Shown: positions 35,823 through 44,808, counted from the first letter of the stretch. The stretch: 64,000 bases of DNA from Zobellia nedashkovskayae (GCF_015330125.1 NZ_JADDXR010000002.1:4104685-4168684), one strand, 5' to 3'. Program-made: numbers and translations. The notes: a model not told the origin generated them from the sequence alone.

Positions 35823-38800
35823 TTAAAGGGTTAGGTAATTTATAGCGATTACTATTTGGTTGTACTGCTCTAACTTGTCTAGATAATCTAGTTTAACCTC
35901 ATAGGCGCTTTCTAAGCTTTGTATATATTGATAAAAATCTACTTCGCCATTTTTGAAGCTGCCGTTGGCCGTTTTTAAAATTTCGTCCGATAAGGCGGTT
36001 CCTTCTTGCTCATAATAATCGAGTGAATTCATCAATTGATCCATTTGCGCTTTGAGTGATACGTACTTGGCATTCAGTTGAATTTCGTACTCATTATATT
36101 CTTTGGCGGCTATTTCTTTTGCAAAACCAGCAGCTTTGATTTTAGAAGCCTGTCCACCAAATAATATAGGAATCCTTAGTCCTAATTGATACCCATATAA
36201 ATCACTATTTAGCCCGGAATTGGTTCCTTGAAAATAATTAAGGCTGATATCTGGCAACAAACGCTGTTTTTCAAAACCATGTTGAAACTTTAATACCGAT
36301 ATCCTATTTTGGTAATAGTCCAATTCTGGATTTTCATGAGAATTTACAGCATTAAAACTCACCTTTAAGACAGGCTCATTCGCTATTTGTAGTGTGTCTT
36401 TTGACTGTACTACTTTCAATAAATCAACATAAGCCAATGCTACATTCTGTTGTGCTTCAAGGTATTTTAAACTAATTTGTTTTTGTTTTGAGGTAGCGGT
36501 AATTTTTTCCAAATAATTGGTTTCACCCAATTCAAAACGCCTTGCCGCCATATTAGAAAAACTGAAATACAAACTATCTAATGTTTCTAAAACCCGTTGT
36601 TTTTCTCTGGCTATTTGATAGGCGAAATAGGCGCTTGTAACTTTTCTTTTTAACCCTTTTTCCCTTATTTCATAGGAACTTCCCGCTAAAGCTAGATTAG
36701 CTTTATTGAGTTTCTTCTCTGAAAAATAAACTGTTGGAAACCTAAAGTCTTGCTGTATGCCATACACTCGTAATGGTTCATTGTTTGATGCCAAATTATT
36801 CTCATCAAACTCATAATACACATGGGTCTTATCAAAACTAAAAGCACTGTTGACCAGTGCACTAGATTGGTCCACTTCTAACCTATTGGCATTAAGACCT
36901 GCATTATTTTCAATAGCCATTGAAATTAAAGTCTCCAGATTCACTGGACTTTTTTGCGCATTGCTATTTATCGTAAAAAGCAGTAATAGCAATGTTAGTC
37001 CAGTAAGTTTATTTCCTTTAGCTAATGTCCTTACCTTATTAGGTGAATCAAAATACGAATACAATACTGGCAATACGACCAAGGTTAAAAGTGTTGCGGT
37101 AATCAAACCACCTATAACTACCGTGGCCAATGGCCTTTGTACTTCCGCTCCTGCATTTGTTGAAATCGCCATGGGTAAAAACCCAAAAGCAGCTGCCATT
37201 GCGGTCAATAAGACAGCTCGCAACCTGTCTTTAGCCCCATGTTTAATCAGCTCATTAATATCATTAAACTGATTTGTTTTTTTAAGCTCTTTAAAATGTT
37301 CAATCAATACAATCCCGTTAAGTACCGCTATTCCAAAAAGGGCAATAAAACCAACTCCAGCGGATATGCTAAAAGGCAGGCCACGTATCCATAGCAAAAA
37401 CACGCCACCTACTGCAGCTAGAGGTATGGCGGAATAAATCATTAATGCTTCTTTAACCGATTTGAATGCAAAATAAAGGAGCACAAAAATCAGCACCAAG
37501 GAAATAGGTACTGCGACCATTAACCTAGCTTTTGCACTTTGAAGATTTTCAAACTGGCCGCCATAAGTTATGGAATACCCCACAGGTAAGGTTATATTAT
37601 CATTAATCAATTGCTGCACATCATTAACCACCGATTGTAAATCCCGGTTGCGCACATTGATACCCACTACAATTCTACGTCTGGTATCATCACGAGATAT
37701 TTTTGCAGCCCCTTTTTTATAGGTAATATCAGCCAATTCACTTAGTGGAACTTTACCTCCTCTAGGCACGTCTATATAGAAGTTTTTTAGGTTGTCCATA
37801 TCCTGCCGTAATTTCTCGTCCAGACGTACCACAAGGTCAAAACGTCTTTCGCCCTCAAAAACATTTCCTGCGCTACGGCCTGCAAACCCCATGGAAACTA
37901 TATCATTCACCTCTTGGATATTCAGGCCATAACGCGCAATTTTAGCTCGATTAAATTTTACGTTCATTTCAGGAAGTCCCGCTATTTTCTCTACCGAAAT
38001 ATCTGCGGCACCGTCCACATTTTTAATTAATGCACCAATTTCATTTCCTTTTTTTGCAAGAATATCAAGATCATCACCAAATATTTTGATGGCAATATCC
38101 GCACGAACTCCGGTAATAAGCTCATTAAACCGCATTTCAATAGGTTGTGTGAATTCTACTTCCATTCCCGGGATTATGGATAGCGCTTCTTTGAACAGAT
38201 CTGCCAATTCATCCTTTGAACTGGCAGAAGTCCACTCGCTTTTGGGTTCTAAAACAATAATAACATCACTCTCTTCCATAGACATGGGATCCGTTGGCAC
38301 TTCTGCAGCACCAATGCGCGTAACGACCTGTTTTACTTCAGGAAAATTATCTATTAAAATATTCTCTATTTGGGTGGTGATTTCTACAGTATTACTTAAA
38401 GAGGTTCCCGTTTTAAGTACAGGCTGAATAACAAAATCGCCCTCATCTAATGTCGGTACAAATTCGCCTCCCATACTAGCGTACAAATACACTGACACCG
38501 CCAACAAAAGTCCCGCAATACCCAATACCATTCGTTTGCTATATAAAGCCCAATGAATAATAGGTTCGTACTTGGAGTTCAGCCAATTCATAAAACGTAT
38601 GGATATATTCTTATCCGATGCCTTAGAAGGCTTCAAAAACAGAGAAGCAGCTACAGGAACATAAGTGAAACATAGCAACATTGCACCTATAAGGGCAAAG
38701 CTGAAGGTTAAGGCCATGGGTTTAAACATTTTTCCTTCAACACCAGATAGAGATAGAATAGGGATAAACACAATTAAAATAATCAATTGCCCAAATATGG

Positions 38801-40157
38801 CAGAGTTCATCATTTTTGAGGCCCCATTTAATGTAATTTTGTCCTTTGCAAACTGTTGATCTGCTTTTGGGAGACCAATTATTTCGTCTTTTTTTTGAGT
38901 AATCTGAAAAGCAATGAACTCTACTATAATTACCGCTCCATCTATAATAATTCCAAAATCAATGGCCCCAAGACTCATTAAATTAGCGTCTACTCCAAAA
39001 ATATACATGAGCGATAAAGCAAAAAGTAAACAAAGTGGAATTACAGAGGCTACCACTAGCCCGGAACGCAAGTTTCCCAATAATAGAACAACAACAAAAA
39101 TTACAATCAAACATCCTAAAATAAGATTCTCAGATACGGTAAAAGTAGTTTTCGCGATAAGTTCGCTACGGTCCAAAAATGCATTGATGTAGACCCCTTT
39201 TGGTAACGATTGTGAAATGGTAGCAACACGTTCATGAACGGCATCAATTACTTTTTTAGAGTTTGCATCTTTTAACATCATTACTTGTCCTAACACTTTT
39301 TCGCCCTCTCCGTTCCCAGTTATAGCTCCAAATCTGGTGGCGCTACCAAAACCAACATTCGCAACGTCTTTTATGTATATCGGCAGATTGCCATCATTCT
39401 TAATTACAATATCACCAATGTCCTTCAAAGAAGCCACCAAACCCTCCCCTCGAATAAAGTAGGCCTGATTAACTTTCTCGATATAACCGCCACCGGAAAT
39501 ACTATTATTCATTTCAACTGCCTTGAAGACATCTTGGGCGGTGATGTTCATTGCATTTAGTTTTTCAGTATTTATGGCTACCTCATATTGTTTTAAAAAT
39601 CCACCCCAAGTATTAACTTCAACAACACCGGGAATTCCTGACAGTTGGCGCCTAACCACCCAATCTTGAATAGTACGGAGGTCTTCTGCGTTGTATTCAC
39701 CTTTGTATTCCGGTTTAACATCAAGAATGTACTGGTAGATTTCTCCCAACCCCGTTGTAATTGGCCCCATTTCCGGCACTCCAAAACCTTCTGGGATTTT
39801 CTCTGTGGCCGATTTAATTTTTTCGGCAATAAGCTGGCGAGGTAGATATGTGCCCATCTCGTCATCAAAAACAATGGTTACCACGGATAACCCAAATTTT
39901 GATATAGACCTGATTTCTTGCACACCAGGTAAATTTGCCATTTCTAACTCCACAGGATAGGTGATAAACTGCTCAATATCCTGTGTAGACAGATTTCTTG
40001 ATGTAGTAATGACCTGAACCTGATTGTTTGTTACATCGGGTACGGCACCAATAGGTATTTGTGTTAATGAATACAACCCAAACCCTACAATAAAGGCTGT
40101 AAACAATAGAACAATTAACTTGTTCTTTATGCTGAAATTAATAATATATGATAGCAT
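35823..40157 (-). CDS. Heavy-metal RND pump (CzcA type) fused to a TolC-like outer-membrane protein
   Basis: One chain of 1444 residues. Residues about 1-1035 are a full CzcA/CusA pump with twelve helices; in helix 4 the motif DFG-x3-DGA-x4-VE gives D400, D406 and E413, the divalent-metal (Zn/Co/Cd/Ni) subtype signature rather than the Cu/Ag one. Residues about 1065-1444 form a TolC-family outer-membrane protein (long helices, VNLETLISMAIENNAGLNANRLEVDQ). Between them (about 1040-1064) is a signal-peptide-like segment with NSNAQ at its end. The start is taken at 40157 (MLSYIINFSIKNKLIV); an in-frame ATG 14 codons upstream adds unrelated sequence. The fusion is common in flavobacteria. Confidence 0.9.
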   Translation of the reverse strand: MLSYIINFSIKNKLIVLLFTAFIVGFGLYSLTQIPIGAVPDVTNNQVQVITTSRNLSTQDIEQFITYPVELEMANLPGVQEIRSISKFGLSVVTIVFDDEMGTYLPRQLIAEKIKSATEKIPEGFGVPEMGPITTGLGEIYQYILDVKPEYKGEYNAEDLRTIQDWVVRRQLSGIPGVVEVNTWGGFLKQYEVAINTEKLNAMNITAQDVFKAVEMNNSISGGGYIEKVNQAYFIRGEGLVASLKDIGDIVIKNDGNLPIYIKDVANVGFGSATRFGAITGNGEGEKVLGQVMMLKDANSKKVIDAVHERVATISQSLPKGVYINAFLDRSELIAKTTFTVSENLILGCLIVIFVVVLLLGNLRSGLVVASVIPLCLLFALSLMYIFGVDANLMSLGAIDFGIIIDGAVIIVEFIAFQITQKKDEIIGLPKADQQFAKDKITLNGASKMMNSAIFGQLIILIVFIPILSLSGVEGKMFKPMALTFSFALIGAMLLCFTYVPVAASLFLKPSKASDKNISIRFMNWLNSKYEPIIHWALYSKRMVLGIAGLLLAVSVYLYASMGGEFVPTLDEGDFVIQPVLKTGTSLSNTVEITTQIENILIDNFPEVKQVVTRIGAAEVPTDPMSMEESDVIIVLEPKSEWTSASSKDELADLFKEALSIIPGMEVEFTQPIEMRFNELITGVRADIAIKIFGDDLDILAKKGNEIGALIKNVDGAADISVEKIAGLPEMNVKFNRAKIARYGLNIQEVNDIVSMGFAGRSAGNVFEGERRFDLVVRLDEKLRQDMDNLKNFYIDVPRGGKVPLSELADITYKKGAAKISRDDTRRRIVVGINVRNRDLQSVVNDVQQLINDNITLPVGYSITYGGQFENLQSAKARLMVAVPISLVLIFVLLYFAFKSVKEALMIYSAIPLAAVGGVFLLWIRGLPFSISAGVGFIALFGIAVLNGIVLIEHFKELKKTNQFNDINELIKHGAKDRLRAVLLTAMAAAFGFLPMAISTNAGAEVQRPLATVVIGGLITATLLTLVVLPVLYSYFDSPNKVRTLAKGNKLTGLTLLLLLFTINSNAQKSPVNLETLISMAIENNAGLNANRLEVDQSSALVNSAFSFDKTHVYYEFDENNLASNNEPLRVYGIQQDFRFPTVYFSEKKLNKANLALAGSSYEIREKGLKRKVTSAYFAYQIAREKQRVLETLDSLYFSFSNMAARRFELGETNYLEKITATSKQKQISLKYLEAQQNVALAYVDLLKVVQSKDTLQIANEPVLKVSFNAVNSHENPELDYYQNRISVLKFQHGFEKQRLLPDISLNYFQGTNSGLNSDLYGYQLGLRIPILFGGQASKIKAAGFAKEIAAKEYNEYEIQLNAKYVSLKAQMDQLMNSLDYYEQEGTALSDEILKTANGSFKNGEVDFYQYIQSLESAYEVKLDYLDKLEQYNQIVIAINYLTL

Positions 40158-40235
40158 TTTTGCATAAATAATAAACGTTAAACGTCCCAAATTCACCAAG
40201 TGGTGAACGGGTTCAAAAAAATGAATACGATTATT

Positions 40236-40658
40236 TTATGAATGCCGAGGTGGCTGAAGAATACCTTCTGAATGAAGTGATGAAGAAGGTGCTTGATAAA
40301 AGAAATTGTGTGACCTGTACTCAGAAATTTCTATAGACTTAATATCCTCTTTTTGAGAATTTAAAACAAAAGCCGTAATGGAACAAATATGGGATTTATG
40401 TTGAAATGGTAACTGTTCGTGATTCTCTTTTTCTTCTTGATGCTCTTTATCGTGAGCAGCTTTTAACTCTCCATAATGTTTGGAAATAAATACAAAAACA
40501 TTATCTCCATACTGTTCGCTATGAAATTGTGCATGCTCTATAAATTCATCTATTTGAGAAACATCATAGAGACTTATTCCAAAGCTGTGCAATAGAATAA
40601 CAAATGATAGAGATATGGATACTATTTTACTCACAAGTATAAAGATAATGATTAACAC
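40236..40658 (-). CDS. His-rich small secreted protein at the head of the metal-efflux operon
   Basis: A 140-residue protein with an N-terminal hydrophobic segment (about 1-27) and a His/Glu-rich centre (HYGELKAAHDKEHQEEKENHEQ, followed by QHKSHIC), then a Ser/His C-terminus. It precedes the metal pump by 78 bases on the same strand, and is likely a periplasmic metal-binding accessory. I see no enzyme motif. The start is uncertain, as no clear ribosome-binding site is present. Confidence 0.6.
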   Translation of the reverse strand: MLIIIFILVSKIVSISLSFVILLHSFGISLYDVSQIDEFIEHAQFHSEQYGDNVFVFISKHYGELKAAHDKEHQEEKENHEQLPFQHKSHICSITAFVLNSQKEDIKSIEISEYRSHNFFYQAPSSSLHSEGILQPPRHS

Positions 40659-41331
40659 TTTTACTTAGTTCTATGAAAATCAATAGTTTGTTAATATAGA
40701 ATCTGTCTAATTTATTTTTGTGGATACCTGCTAACAAACAACTATTTATGATAATTACAAAATATGAATAAGGTTTAATAATTAAAAATTCACTAACAAA
40801 AGAAGACCTTAGTATGCTAATGCCTAAATGGATTGTTTTATTATAGAAAAAAAACATATGAATTTAAAGCTCTTCAAGATTGTTTGTCTTTATTATGTCT
40901 TAAATGAGCATTGGTGCATGACTACTTCACCGACAATATAGTACCACATTTGTCATATTAACTGCAATAAAGTCAGCTTTAAACTTATATAAAGTGGTTT
41001 TTTATCAAAAAACTGAAAATTATTATAGTACGGAATCATTTTTGCTTATAGCAAGAATATAATCTTTAAACATTTGGTTTATAAGGACTTTCCCTAAGGG
41101 TACAGAGAATATTAGTCAATAATTATCGCTGTTAGCATGGGATTGGAAATTAATTTTTAAAAATTAATACTCCTAAATTCGGGTCATTTTAATACTATTT
41201 TGTAATTTAAGATTAAGTTTGCAATTATTTAGCGCATCATAGTGGTGTTAAAGTATTATTAATGTATATGTGATACTTGCTATTATTTTTTTGTTTAATT
41301 ACTTTTATAAAAGATCAAACGTAATATATTT
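40659..41331. other. 673-base AT-rich intergenic region
   Basis: Holds no recognisable gene: one 76-codon open frame on the minus strand (40627-40857) looks like chance. Near the right end is the dyad operator at 41289-41324. Otherwise only AT-rich sequence and short poly-A/T tracts; no tRNA and no clear hairpin. Confidence 0.55.
41289..41324. promoter_or_regulatory. Shared dyad operator, site B (small protein and DUF2237)
   Basis: TTTTGTTTA-N18-CAAACGTAA: left arm perfect, right arm matches TAAACAAAA in 6 of 9 positions. It ends seven bases before the start codon at 41332. A TAnnTTTA element (41325-41332) follows directly, so the transcript may start inside the annotated gene and the true start could be the ATG at 41374 or 41383. 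Confidence 0.5.
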
Positions 41332-41559
41332 ATGGACATTTTAGAAGAAGCATCAAATTTTGAAACTGCCAAAATGAGTCATATGAGTACCAGTGATAGG
41401 GTAACGGCTTCGCGTGAAGCAAAAAGACTCATTTTAGAAATCAACGAAATTTACAAAAAGACGCAAGATTCAAATTTAATGGATGTCATGAAGCGGTTAA
41501 CCGCTAAGAAAAAGAGAATTGATATTCGGTTAAAAGGAAGACCTGACTCAGGACTTTAG
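41332..41559 (+). CDS. Conserved small helical protein
   Basis: A 75-residue charged, helical protein with no membrane segment (MSTSDRVTASREAKRLILEINEIYKKT in the middle, KRLTAKKKRIDIRLKGRP at the end). I recognise it as a small flavobacterial protein of unknown function, placed before the DUF2237 gene, whose start lies two bases after its stop. The start may be the internal ATG at 41374 or 41383 because the dyad operator sits right next to 41332. Confidence 0.6.
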   Translation: MDILEEASNFETAKMSHMSTSDRVTASREAKRLILEINEIYKKTQDSNLMDVMKRLTAKKKRIDIRLKGRPDSGL

Positions 41560-41561
41560 CA

Positions 41562-41936
41562 ATGCCGGAAAGTAACAAATTAAATGTTCTTGGAACTGCT
41601 TTAGAAGCTTGTTGTACAAATCCCGCTACTGGATATTTTAGAGATGGGTTTTGTACAACTATTCAAGAAGATTCCGGAACGCACATTTTATGTGCCATTG
41701 TTACTGAGGATTTTTTAAATTTTACAAAAGGGCGTGGAAATAATCTTTCTACGCCCTTACCTCATTGGAATTTTCCTGGCCTTAAACCTGGCTCCAAATG
41801 GTGTCTATGTATTTTTAGGTGGTTAGAAGCTGAACGGGCTGGTAAAGCTCCGTTTGTAGTTCTTGAAGCAACTCACCAAAAAGCTCTGGAATATACTACC
41901 TTAAAAATGCTTCGGAAATATGAAGCTCTAGTATAA
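41562..41936 (+). CDS. DUF2237 family protein
   Basis: A 124-residue Cys-rich protein: NVLGTALEACCTNPATGYFRDGFC near the start and PGSKWCLCIFRWLEAERAGKAP in the centre, the DUF2237 signature. No function is known. It lies two bases after the preceding small gene, forming a two-gene unit under the shared dyad, which links it to the photolyase region. Confidence 0.85.
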   Translation: MPESNKLNVLGTALEACCTNPATGYFRDGFCTTIQEDSGTHILCAIVTEDFLNFTKGRGNNLSTPLPHWNFPGLKPGSKWCLCIFRWLEAERAGKAPFVVLEATHQKALEYTTLKMLRKYEALV

Positions 41937-41951
41937 TTACACTAAACATTG

Positions 41952-43214
41952 CTACTTTTTTGAAGAAATGGAATTAGAGACTATTTCTAGAATAGAGAGC
42001 GCGGCTCTTTCTCCGGAAATCATAGCTGCATTTAACGAACCATTTAACTGCGTATCTCCAGCTAAAAATATATTTGTTGTTAATCGTGTTTCAGATGGCA
42101 ACATGTCATATTGTAAATTGACTAATTTAGGAAGTGCCATTGGTATACTGTACTGTTTTATAAACCTGCACAAATCAATTCCACAATGTTCTTTCAACTC
42201 CCTTTTCACCCGCTCAATAAAATCTTCTCCTGTCAAATTTTGATTATCCACTACTGTTACCGATAGTAGTTCTTTATCACCTGTTGTCTTGGTATCCAAA
42301 TTTGTGTGGTAAAAAATATTATTGATTAGCGTTCCTGCTTCAGGAATAAGACCAATGAGTGATTTTTTAATAACTTTATTTTCTGTTTCAAAATATAAGG
42401 TATCACATGATTTCCACTCAGTTGATTGATTTTTTAAATTAGAAATCAAACTACTCGCATCCGTGGCTACTATAGTATAATGACTTTCTAATTTTGTGCT
42501 ATCCTCTAATATTATTTCCGCATCTTTTACGGATGTTACTTTTGTATTGAATTTGAAGGTGGTGTTTTTTAGATTTTTCGACAGTTGTTTTGGAATTGCT
42601 TCAATTCCAGATTTTGGCAAAGCAGCATATCCTTCTCCAAACATTTTGTACACGAACTCAAACATTCTACTGGATGTCTCTAACTTATTTTCAAGAAAAA
42701 TACCACTAAAGAACGGTGAGAAGAAATCTTCGATCATTTCAGAAGAAAAACCTAATTGTTTCAAATAAGAGAAACTAGATTGCTCTTTATCAGAAAAAAT
42801 ATCTGACAACGTTTTTGTCTTTAATTTACTATTCAGTTTAAGTATTTTGATTTTATCAGAAAGAGTTCCTATTCCGGCTAATAAAGTGGGAAATAATAAT
42901 GACAAATCTCTTAGCGGGTCGCCTATAGCCATTTGTTCGCCATTTTTAAAAATAGCGGCGCCTGGCAAGAACTTTTGTAAATCTAAAGACTCAAAATCAA
43001 GATATTTTTGAGCAGCAGGATATGCCGTAAGTAACACTTGAAAACCATAATCTAATTGATACCCATCTATAATATCTGTTTTCACCCTTCCGCCAACACG
43101 ATCTGTAGCTTCAATAACGATAGGAAAAAAGCCGTTTTGCTCCAGAACGGTAGCTGCGATTAAACCACTTACTCCCGCACCTATGATGTGAATTTTAAAG
43201 TCCTGCTTTTCCAT
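41952..43214 (-). CDS. FAD-dependent oxidoreductase (amine oxidase/phytoene-dehydrogenase-like)
   Basis: A 420-residue flavoprotein. The dinucleotide motif GAGVSGLIAATVLEQNG (about 12-28) and RVGGRVKTDIIDGYQLDYGFQVL (about 40-62) define the amine-oxidase / carotenoid-isomerase-like family, ending with the FAD contact FLAGDTQLNGSLNAAMISGERAA. Its substrate is unknown; relatives act on pigments, tetrapyrroles or amines. It is divergent from the pterin synthase with the dyad operator centred between them, and so likely belongs to the light/redox regulon. Confidence 0.82.
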   Translation of the reverse strand: MEKQDFKIHIIGAGVSGLIAATVLEQNGFFPIVIEATDRVGGRVKTDIIDGYQLDYGFQVLLTAYPAAQKYLDFESLDLQKFLPGAAIFKNGEQMAIGDPLRDLSLLFPTLLAGIGTLSDKIKILKLNSKLKTKTLSDIFSDKEQSSFSYLKQLGFSSEMIEDFFSPFFSGIFLENKLETSSRMFEFVYKMFGEGYAALPKSGIEAIPKQLSKNLKNTTFKFNTKVTSVKDAEIILEDSTKLESHYTIVATDASSLISNLKNQSTEWKSCDTLYFETENKVIKKSLIGLIPEAGTLINNIFYHTNLDTKTTGDKELLSVTVVDNQNLTGEDFIERVKRELKEHCGIDLCRFIKQYSIPMALPKLVNLQYDMLPSETRLTTNIFLAGDTQLNGSLNAAMISGERAALSILEIVSNSISSKK

Positions 43215-43273
43215 AATTAAATCATTTACTAAAATAGAACAATCTTCTATTGGACTAATTTAATAGTTTCTAT

Positions 43274-43309
43274 TTTTGTTTAACAATTAACTTGTAAAAA
43301 TAAACAAAA
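43274..43309. promoter_or_regulatory. Shared dyad operator, site C (FAD oxidoreductase / pterin synthase)
   Basis: TTTTGTTTA-N18-TAAACAAAA, both arms perfect (and one base longer each way). It is placed symmetrically, 57-59 bases from both start codons. For the rightward gene, TACTTTTA (43312-43319, fits TAnnTTTR) begins 11 bases after the start of the right arm. Confidence 0.7.
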
Positions 43310-43366
43310 AATACTTTTATCTTTATCTCAAAGGTAAAATACAAATAGTGGATACTTATACTATAT

Positions 43367-43780
43367 ATGAATAAAACAGCCATTACACGTTGTGAACATT
43401 TTAATGCAGCTCATAGATTGCATAACACAAACTGGAGCGATGAAAAAAACCTCGAGATTTTTGGTAAGTGTAACAATTCCAACTATCACGGACACAATTA
43501 TGACCTAGAGGTTAAGGTTATTGGTTTTTGCGACCCCAATACGGGTTATGTCATTGATACAAAAATTCTTTCTGCCCTTATTAAAAATAAAGTATTGGAC
43601 AGATTTGACCATAAAAACCTAAACTTAGATACTAAGGAATTTGAAAGTTTAAATCCTACCGCGGAAAATATAGCAATGGTAATTTATGACATTCTTAAGG
43701 CGGAGTTAGATGAAGGTCTAGAATTACTAATAAAGTTATATGAAACGCCAAGAAACTTTGTGGAATACCCTTATTCGTAA
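43367..43780 (+). CDS. 6-pyruvoyl-tetrahydropterin / 6-carboxy-tetrahydropterin synthase family protein
   Basis: A 137-residue enzyme acting on dihydroneopterin triphosphate, the FolE product. Zinc ligands are H16 (AAH), H41 and H43 (HGH). The Cys-to-HGH spacing is C35-x5-H41, as in animal-type PTPS rather than the tighter C-x3-HGH of E. coli QueD. The remaining hallmarks are YDLEVKVIG, DRFDHKNLN and NPTAENIAMVIYDIL. Together with folE under the same dyad this suggests a dedicated pterin route; a queuosine role is less likely because queC/queE/queF are absent. Confidence 0.88.
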   Translation: MNKTAITRCEHFNAAHRLHNTNWSDEKNLEIFGKCNNSNYHGHNYDLEVKVIGFCDPNTGYVIDTKILSALIKNKVLDRFDHKNLNLDTKEFESLNPTAENIAMVIYDILKAELDEGLELLIKLYETPRNFVEYPYS

Positions 43781-43837
43781 ATTATCTTAATTGAAAATAA
43801 GTTGAAAGAGATTTGAACCACAAGTGCTATTATAAAA

Positions 43838-44599
43838 TTACAGCAACTTTCTAATACTAATAAAGACAATAATCATTAGGGAGTACCACAGGAAAAACGG
43901 TACAATATATTCTTTAAACCCTGTTACCAAAAGTAAACTTATGGTTAGAAGCTGAAAACCAAGCCCAAAAGTTGACAAAGCTGTCATTAGTAAACTGGGT
44001 AGTCGTTTACCACTTGAAGCATTTGAATCTAGGGTGTAAATAATTTTATCAAAAACGCCATAAAGCGCTTTATAAAATCCAAAGAGAATATTTACATTCT
44101 TTTGCTTCTCTCCCTTTAAAGCGGTTGGAGAATCATATTCAAAAACTCTACTTGTTGTATCACCATTTACACTATTTCTTAAAATAACATAATAGTAATT
44201 ATATAAAGTACCTTGTAATTGAATCCCTAAGAATGCAAAAAAGCTATGTAATAAATTAGCTTCTGTTGTATACCAAAGTGCTGCAAAAATAAATACGTTT
44301 AAAACTATATCTGCAACAGAATCAAGATAACGACCTGTATATGACGGTGTTTTTTTTACTCTTGCCAATTCCCCATCGGCAGCATCCAATATTGATTTGA
44401 GTATCAAAAAAAAAGCTGCGGCCCAGTAATAACCAAATAGAATACAAACAACAGCTATTAAACCGGAAATTATAAACCATATCGTTACATCAATTGGCGT
44501 ATATGAAGTTTCCTTAAGCGAATTAGCTAGAAGTCTTGCTATAGGCCTTCCGTAATCAGAAAGGTCTATGAATTTATGCTCTTTTGGTAACTTGGACAT
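43838..44599 (-). CDS. CDP-alcohol phosphatidyltransferase
   Basis: Integral membrane enzyme that joins a CDP-activated lipid to an alcohol. The signature DG-x2-AR-x8-G-x3-D-x3-D is exact: DAADGELAR followed by eight residues, G, three residues, D, SVA, D (about 79-104). Six or so hydrophobic helices span the rest. The start is uncertain: I use ATG 44599 (MSKLPKEHKFIDL), with 15 more codons possible to 44644. The alcohol substrate (glycerol phosphate, inositol, serine) is not decided by the sequence. The dyad operator lies between this gene and the peroxidase. Confidence 0.85.
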   Translation of the reverse strand: MSKLPKEHKFIDLSDYGRPIARLLANSLKETSYTPIDVTIWFIISGLIAVVCILFGYYWAAAFFLILKSILDAADGELARVKKTPSYTGRYLDSVADIVLNVFIFAALWYTTEANLLHSFFAFLGIQLQGTLYNYYYVILRNSVNGDTTSRVFEYDSPTALKGEKQKNVNILFGFYKALYGVFDKIIYTLDSNASSGKRLPSLLMTALSTFGLGFQLLTISLLLVTGFKEYIVPFFLWYSLMIIVFISIRKLL

Positions 44600-44719
44600 G
44601 CTACTTTCTAATTCTGAAATTTTGAGTCTAGCACCAAAAATCAATCAGAATATAAATTTATTTAAGTAATTCGTAAATGTACAATAGCCTCATGGATAAA
44701 GCCTAGCTTTAGTAGTTAA

Positions 44720-44755
44720 TTTTGTTTATCATTTTACATCATTATTTAAACGAAA
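44720..44755. promoter_or_regulatory. Shared dyad operator, site D (CDP-alcohol transferase / peroxidase)
   Basis: TTTTGTTTA-N18-TAAACGAAA: left arm perfect, right arm 8 of 9. It sits between the divergent genes, 75-120 bases from the left gene and 53 bases from the right start codon. Confidence 0.65.
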
Positions 44756-44758
44756 TTG

Positions 44759-44766
44759 TAACTTTG
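44759..44766 (+). promoter_or_regulatory. -7 element for the glutathione peroxidase gene
   Basis: TAACTTTG, a perfect TAnnTTTG match, 12 bases after the start of the right dyad arm and 42 bases before the start codon. No good -33 TTTG is present at normal distance, which fits a promoter needing an activator or another sigma factor. Confidence 0.5.
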
Positions 44767-44808
44767 TTTATCATCTAGTCAGATATTTCCATTTATTAAA
44801 ATTTAGTT

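Noticed and set aside
35823..40157. Assembly error joining two genes (pump and TolC)
   Set aside because: The frame is intact over 1444 codons, the junction has a plausible signal-peptide remnant, and this fusion is known in flavobacteria.
40773..40802. GTTTA followed by TAACAAAAG resembling the shared dyad
   Set aside because: The spacing is 16 rather than 18 bases, one arm base is missing, and no gene start follows at a sensible distance.
40627..40857. 76-codon open frame on the minus strand
   Set aside because: It overlaps the His-rich gene's start, is very AT-rich with no family-like features, and has no recognisable start context.
41067..41082. TAAAC and GTTTA close together in the intergenic region
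   Set aside because: The arms are in reversed order and five bases apart, a different geometry from the five operator sites.
44763..44790. Second TTTGTTTATC next to site D
   Set aside because: No TAAAC arm lies 18 bases away, so it is a lone half-site and may simply belong to the -7 region.
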